A stretch of DNA of 64,000 nt, taken from positions 7,112,428-7,176,427 of the forward strand of contig OU452211.1 of NCBI GenBank assembly GCA_911728435.2, given 5' to 3'. Source of the stretch: Apoderus coryli (Eukaryota > Arthropoda > Insecta > Coleoptera > Attelabidae). The position numbers and the translations under genes were made by a program. The notes under the pieces are model-generated. The model made no database searches, was not told the DNA's origin, and saw only the letters and a list, made by a program, of their open reading frames with translations. Numbering within the stretch: the stretch's first letter is position 1; each line of letters begins with the position of its first letter. Shown in pieces: positions 61,364-64,000 of the stretch.

Positions 61364-62530
61364 AATGTACTGTTATTTTTATTTTGCAAAATTATATTTC
61401 GATTTTCACATTTCTTGTTTAAATAATAAACGCAACATTTTTTTTTTTGATTTTTTATATCTAAGTTCTTTTTTAATTATCATATTATGTAATTATATTG
61501 TCCTGGTTTCAAGTTGACAAAGAAATGGTCACCTTAATAGTAGGTATATTGTGATTAGCAATAATAAATTTGATTATTTCTGAAAATATATTGGTGCTGC
61601 GCCTATGCTTTAAGATGCGTTTTCCAGGAACAATATAAAATAAAAATACCAAAGCATATTATAATATTTACATTACTTATACCACATAAATAGCGGTAAT
61701 TGACTACAAAATATAACTGTTAAATAATTAAAAAATAATAATGAAACGAAATTGCATTTAACAGTATTGTGTCCGTTTTATTAAATGAAATTGAGGTACC
61801 TATCTAACTAGGTACCTAATTCTTTATTTTACAAATTCTATTCATTTATTTCACGCAAATAGACACGACTTTTCATCCTCATACATAGGTAATTTCATTC
61901 ATTCAAAAATGATTGATGTCTCTATCTTTCAACTCTAAATTAGTTAGTTATTATTGCAAATTGTGAAGTAATTATTATTTTACAACATGACAACCTAGAC
62001 AATGGATTTCCCTGTTTCTCACCATCAACAAATAATATCAGCCGGTGCCGGGTGCAGTTCGCTTAATTTTCTGTTTTCTTGTGCTCTCTAGAGAAAATAG
62101 CGACGCGTGCGTGTTGTTTGGACAATTACAATGTTGTCAGCATGTGTATTTCTGCATTAGATGCAAATTATACTGAAGTAGTAAAATTAAAAATGTTATT
62201 TAAATAAAATAAATAAATGGTTATATACCTATGTATTTATTAGTCGTGCTCATTAATCCGGTTTGTATATATACAGGGTGATACAGTTTCATCTTTAACA
62301 TATTTTATATGAAATACAAATTTTAAATTAACAATTCTATGTTATTAAAATAATATAATTTAATGAGTAGTACTCTAAATGTAGTTATAGTATTTATATT
62401 TTCCCAGAAACATGTTTAGATCACTATTTTGCGGTTAGTTAAGGGAAATTTAAAAAAAAAAAACAGGAATTCAATGTAATATACAAAACATGTCACGTCC
62501 ACAATGTTTTTCTTAAAATTAAAATGTATG
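61364..62530. other. No gene recognised
   Basis: AT-rich; 62275 has TACAGGGTGATACAG. 62040-62115 is a GC-richer patch without an ORF. Confidence 0.4.
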
Positions 62531-62536
62531 GCACAT

Positions 62537-62565
62537 ATTTCGAGGGTTTATACCCCCATCATCAG
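62537..62565 (-). ncRNA. Degenerate hammerhead-like motif
   Basis: Minus strand CTGATGA, T, GGGG-loop-CCCT hairpin, GAAAT. The triplet where cleavage should occur reads GTG, which is not permitted, so it is probably dead. Possible stem I pairs are offset. Confidence 0.3.
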
Positions 62566-62939
62566 TCATAAAATGTAATCTACAATAAAAGAACATAATA
62601 TATTAGGTATATTAATATAAAATAAAGTCGTGTCAAATATAAGGTGTTTCTAAAATGGGTGGTCCAAATTTGTGAACGAATTGGGGATGTCTAATCATGA
62701 AAAAAACCTAAATTGTAATTTTTCGAAAAGTGCTTATTTACAAAGATACAGGGTGTTAAAGATGACTGCCTGAGGACGATTTTTTTCAAATATTTTCGAA
62801 ACGAGTAGAGATAAATGAATCAAATGTAGCATATTTTTCACCTATATGTCAAATAAAAATCAATCACAAATAAAATGGATAATAATGATCAATACTTCAC
62901 TATTATAAAGCAATATGGTACAACACAACGTATCAATTA

Positions 62940-64000
62940 TCAAACATCAAAGAGGTGCCCTATTGAACCCAAAAAGGTATTTCTCGGGACAAAAAAATCC
63001 AGTGTCTCTTCACTGTCATTGGCGAGACGCATTGAGCGCGCCAAAAATGAATTGCAACCATAATTTGTTCTGGAATGTGTCTGGTGAAACATACTCCTCG
63101 TACGCGTTGCACGATATGGAACATGAATTCCAATCTTGCCCAAAAGATCAGGACAATTTAACCTTCCATTTATAAGGTCATACAATAAAATCAAATCATG
63201 TCTCTGTCGTCGATCACCCAGCCAATGCCAAGGTAGGACTCTAAGTCGGCATATAATTCAAAACGATTCTCAAAAATAAAGTCTATGTGCAGTTTGTAGG
63301 CTAGGTATCTAAGAAATTTGTGCTGTACCTGCTCAATTTTTACTAGATGCACAGTATAATGTGGAGACCAGACAGCCGACGCATACTCAAGGCACGGCCT
63401 GACCAAACTTGTGTAAAGAAGCCTCAGAGAATCGACATGTGTGAACTCCCATGAGCAACGTTTAATGAAGCCAAGAACCTTCAGAGACCTTGAGACCATT
63501 GAATTTATATGTGGAATAAAGGTCAAACCACTATCAAGCATGACTCCAAGATCCTTAACTGTAGTAACCAGTTTAAGGGAAGTCTGGTTCAGTGAGTAAT
63601 CGAAAAGAGTGGTCCGTCTTGATCTTGAAAAGGACATAAAACAACACTTATCAACATTCAGATGCATATCATTCCCAACACACCACTCGTGAAGAGCCCC
63701 GAGGTGCTGCAATCTCTCGCAATCTTCAGTTTTGTTGACTATCGTAAATAGTTTGAGGTCATCAGCGAACAAGAGAAAATTGCTCGAAGTAAAACATCTG
63801 GCGATGTCATTAACGTGGCAAAAATCCGTACTGCTGATCAATGATAGCACTGCCTAGGAGAGGTTGAAGATAATTTATTATAAGTTTCTCGAATACCTTG
63901 GGAATAATGCTGATTATACTGATAAGTCTATAATTCTTAATATTATGCCTGTCTCCAGACTTGTGTATAGGGGTAATGAAGCTGGACTTCCAGATCTCAG
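62940..64000 (-). pseudogene. Non-LTR retrotransposon reverse transcriptase, deleted and frameshifted, runs off the window
   Basis: From the right edge, minus strand: SSFITPIHKSGDRHNIKNYR and IISIIPKVFEKLI (RT start). A deletion near 63835 removes the palm start. Then NFLLFADDLKLFTI (catalytic FADD), VKDLGVMLDSGLTF, RPCLEYASAVWSPHY and VQHKFLRYLAYK. A frameshift near 63190 continues ILLYDLINGRLNCPDL and HSRTNYGCNSFLARSMRL at 62960-63190. The order is that of Jockey/CR1-group ORF2 C-termini. Upstream parts lie beyond 64000. Confidence 0.75.

Overview
This window reads as intergenic and intronic DNA of an arthropod, most likely an insect. It is very AT-rich, has spliced protein-coding exons with GT-AG introns, and is crowded with insect-type transposable elements: mariner/Tc1, piggyBac, hAT, Crypton, non-LTR retrotransposons, LTR fragments and elements ending in CAGGGTG. 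I see no bacterial operon, rRNA, tRNA or CRISPR array. The species cannot be named from the sequence.

Only one host gene is supported. On the + strand, five exons between 40907 and 46503 encode the C-terminal part of a PP2C-family (PPM) serine/threonine phosphatase, closest by motif to PPM1E/PPM1F. Splice phases agree across all four junctions. The 5' exons lie upstream and were not found. Its introns hold a hAT element with an internal satellite, a Crypton copy, a hairpin repeat, a LINE tail and a DDE relic.

Layout. 1-1400: Crypton tyrosine-recombinase pseudogene; a second, differently broken copy lies at 44059-44834. 1500-3432: nested inverted-repeat elements with two insertions carrying hammerhead-like motifs. 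3787-14220: sparse relics (LTR fragment, mariner, LINE, an inverted dispersed repeat pair). 14957-16285: an old repeat interrupted by a long-TIR element, with uninterrupted relatives at 28855 and 31178. 16700-28500: mariner, LINE and piggyBac relics, plus an R4/Dong-like LINE tail sitting between (ATT)n tracts. 31969-32167: probable solo LTR. 34848-39360: almost complete two-ORF LINE on the minus strand, carrying a 226-bp insertion made of two head-to-head hammerhead-like motifs with a 13-bp target duplication. 40907-46503: phosphatase gene. 46910-48767: fold-back element. 50165-57790: repeated segments, LINE tail, Tc1 relic. 54676-56762: an apparently intact DD41D mariner-like transposon with 340-bp near-identical TIRs. 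59250-60013: macrodomain plus zinc-finger pseudogene next to an LTR-like promoter. 60742-64000: short TIR element and a broken LINE that runs off the window.

The two strongest points for follow-up are the hammerhead-ribozyme-like motifs, which share core and stems but not stem sequence, and the intact DD41D element, whose CAGGGTG ends match the ends of many small non-autonomous elements in the window.
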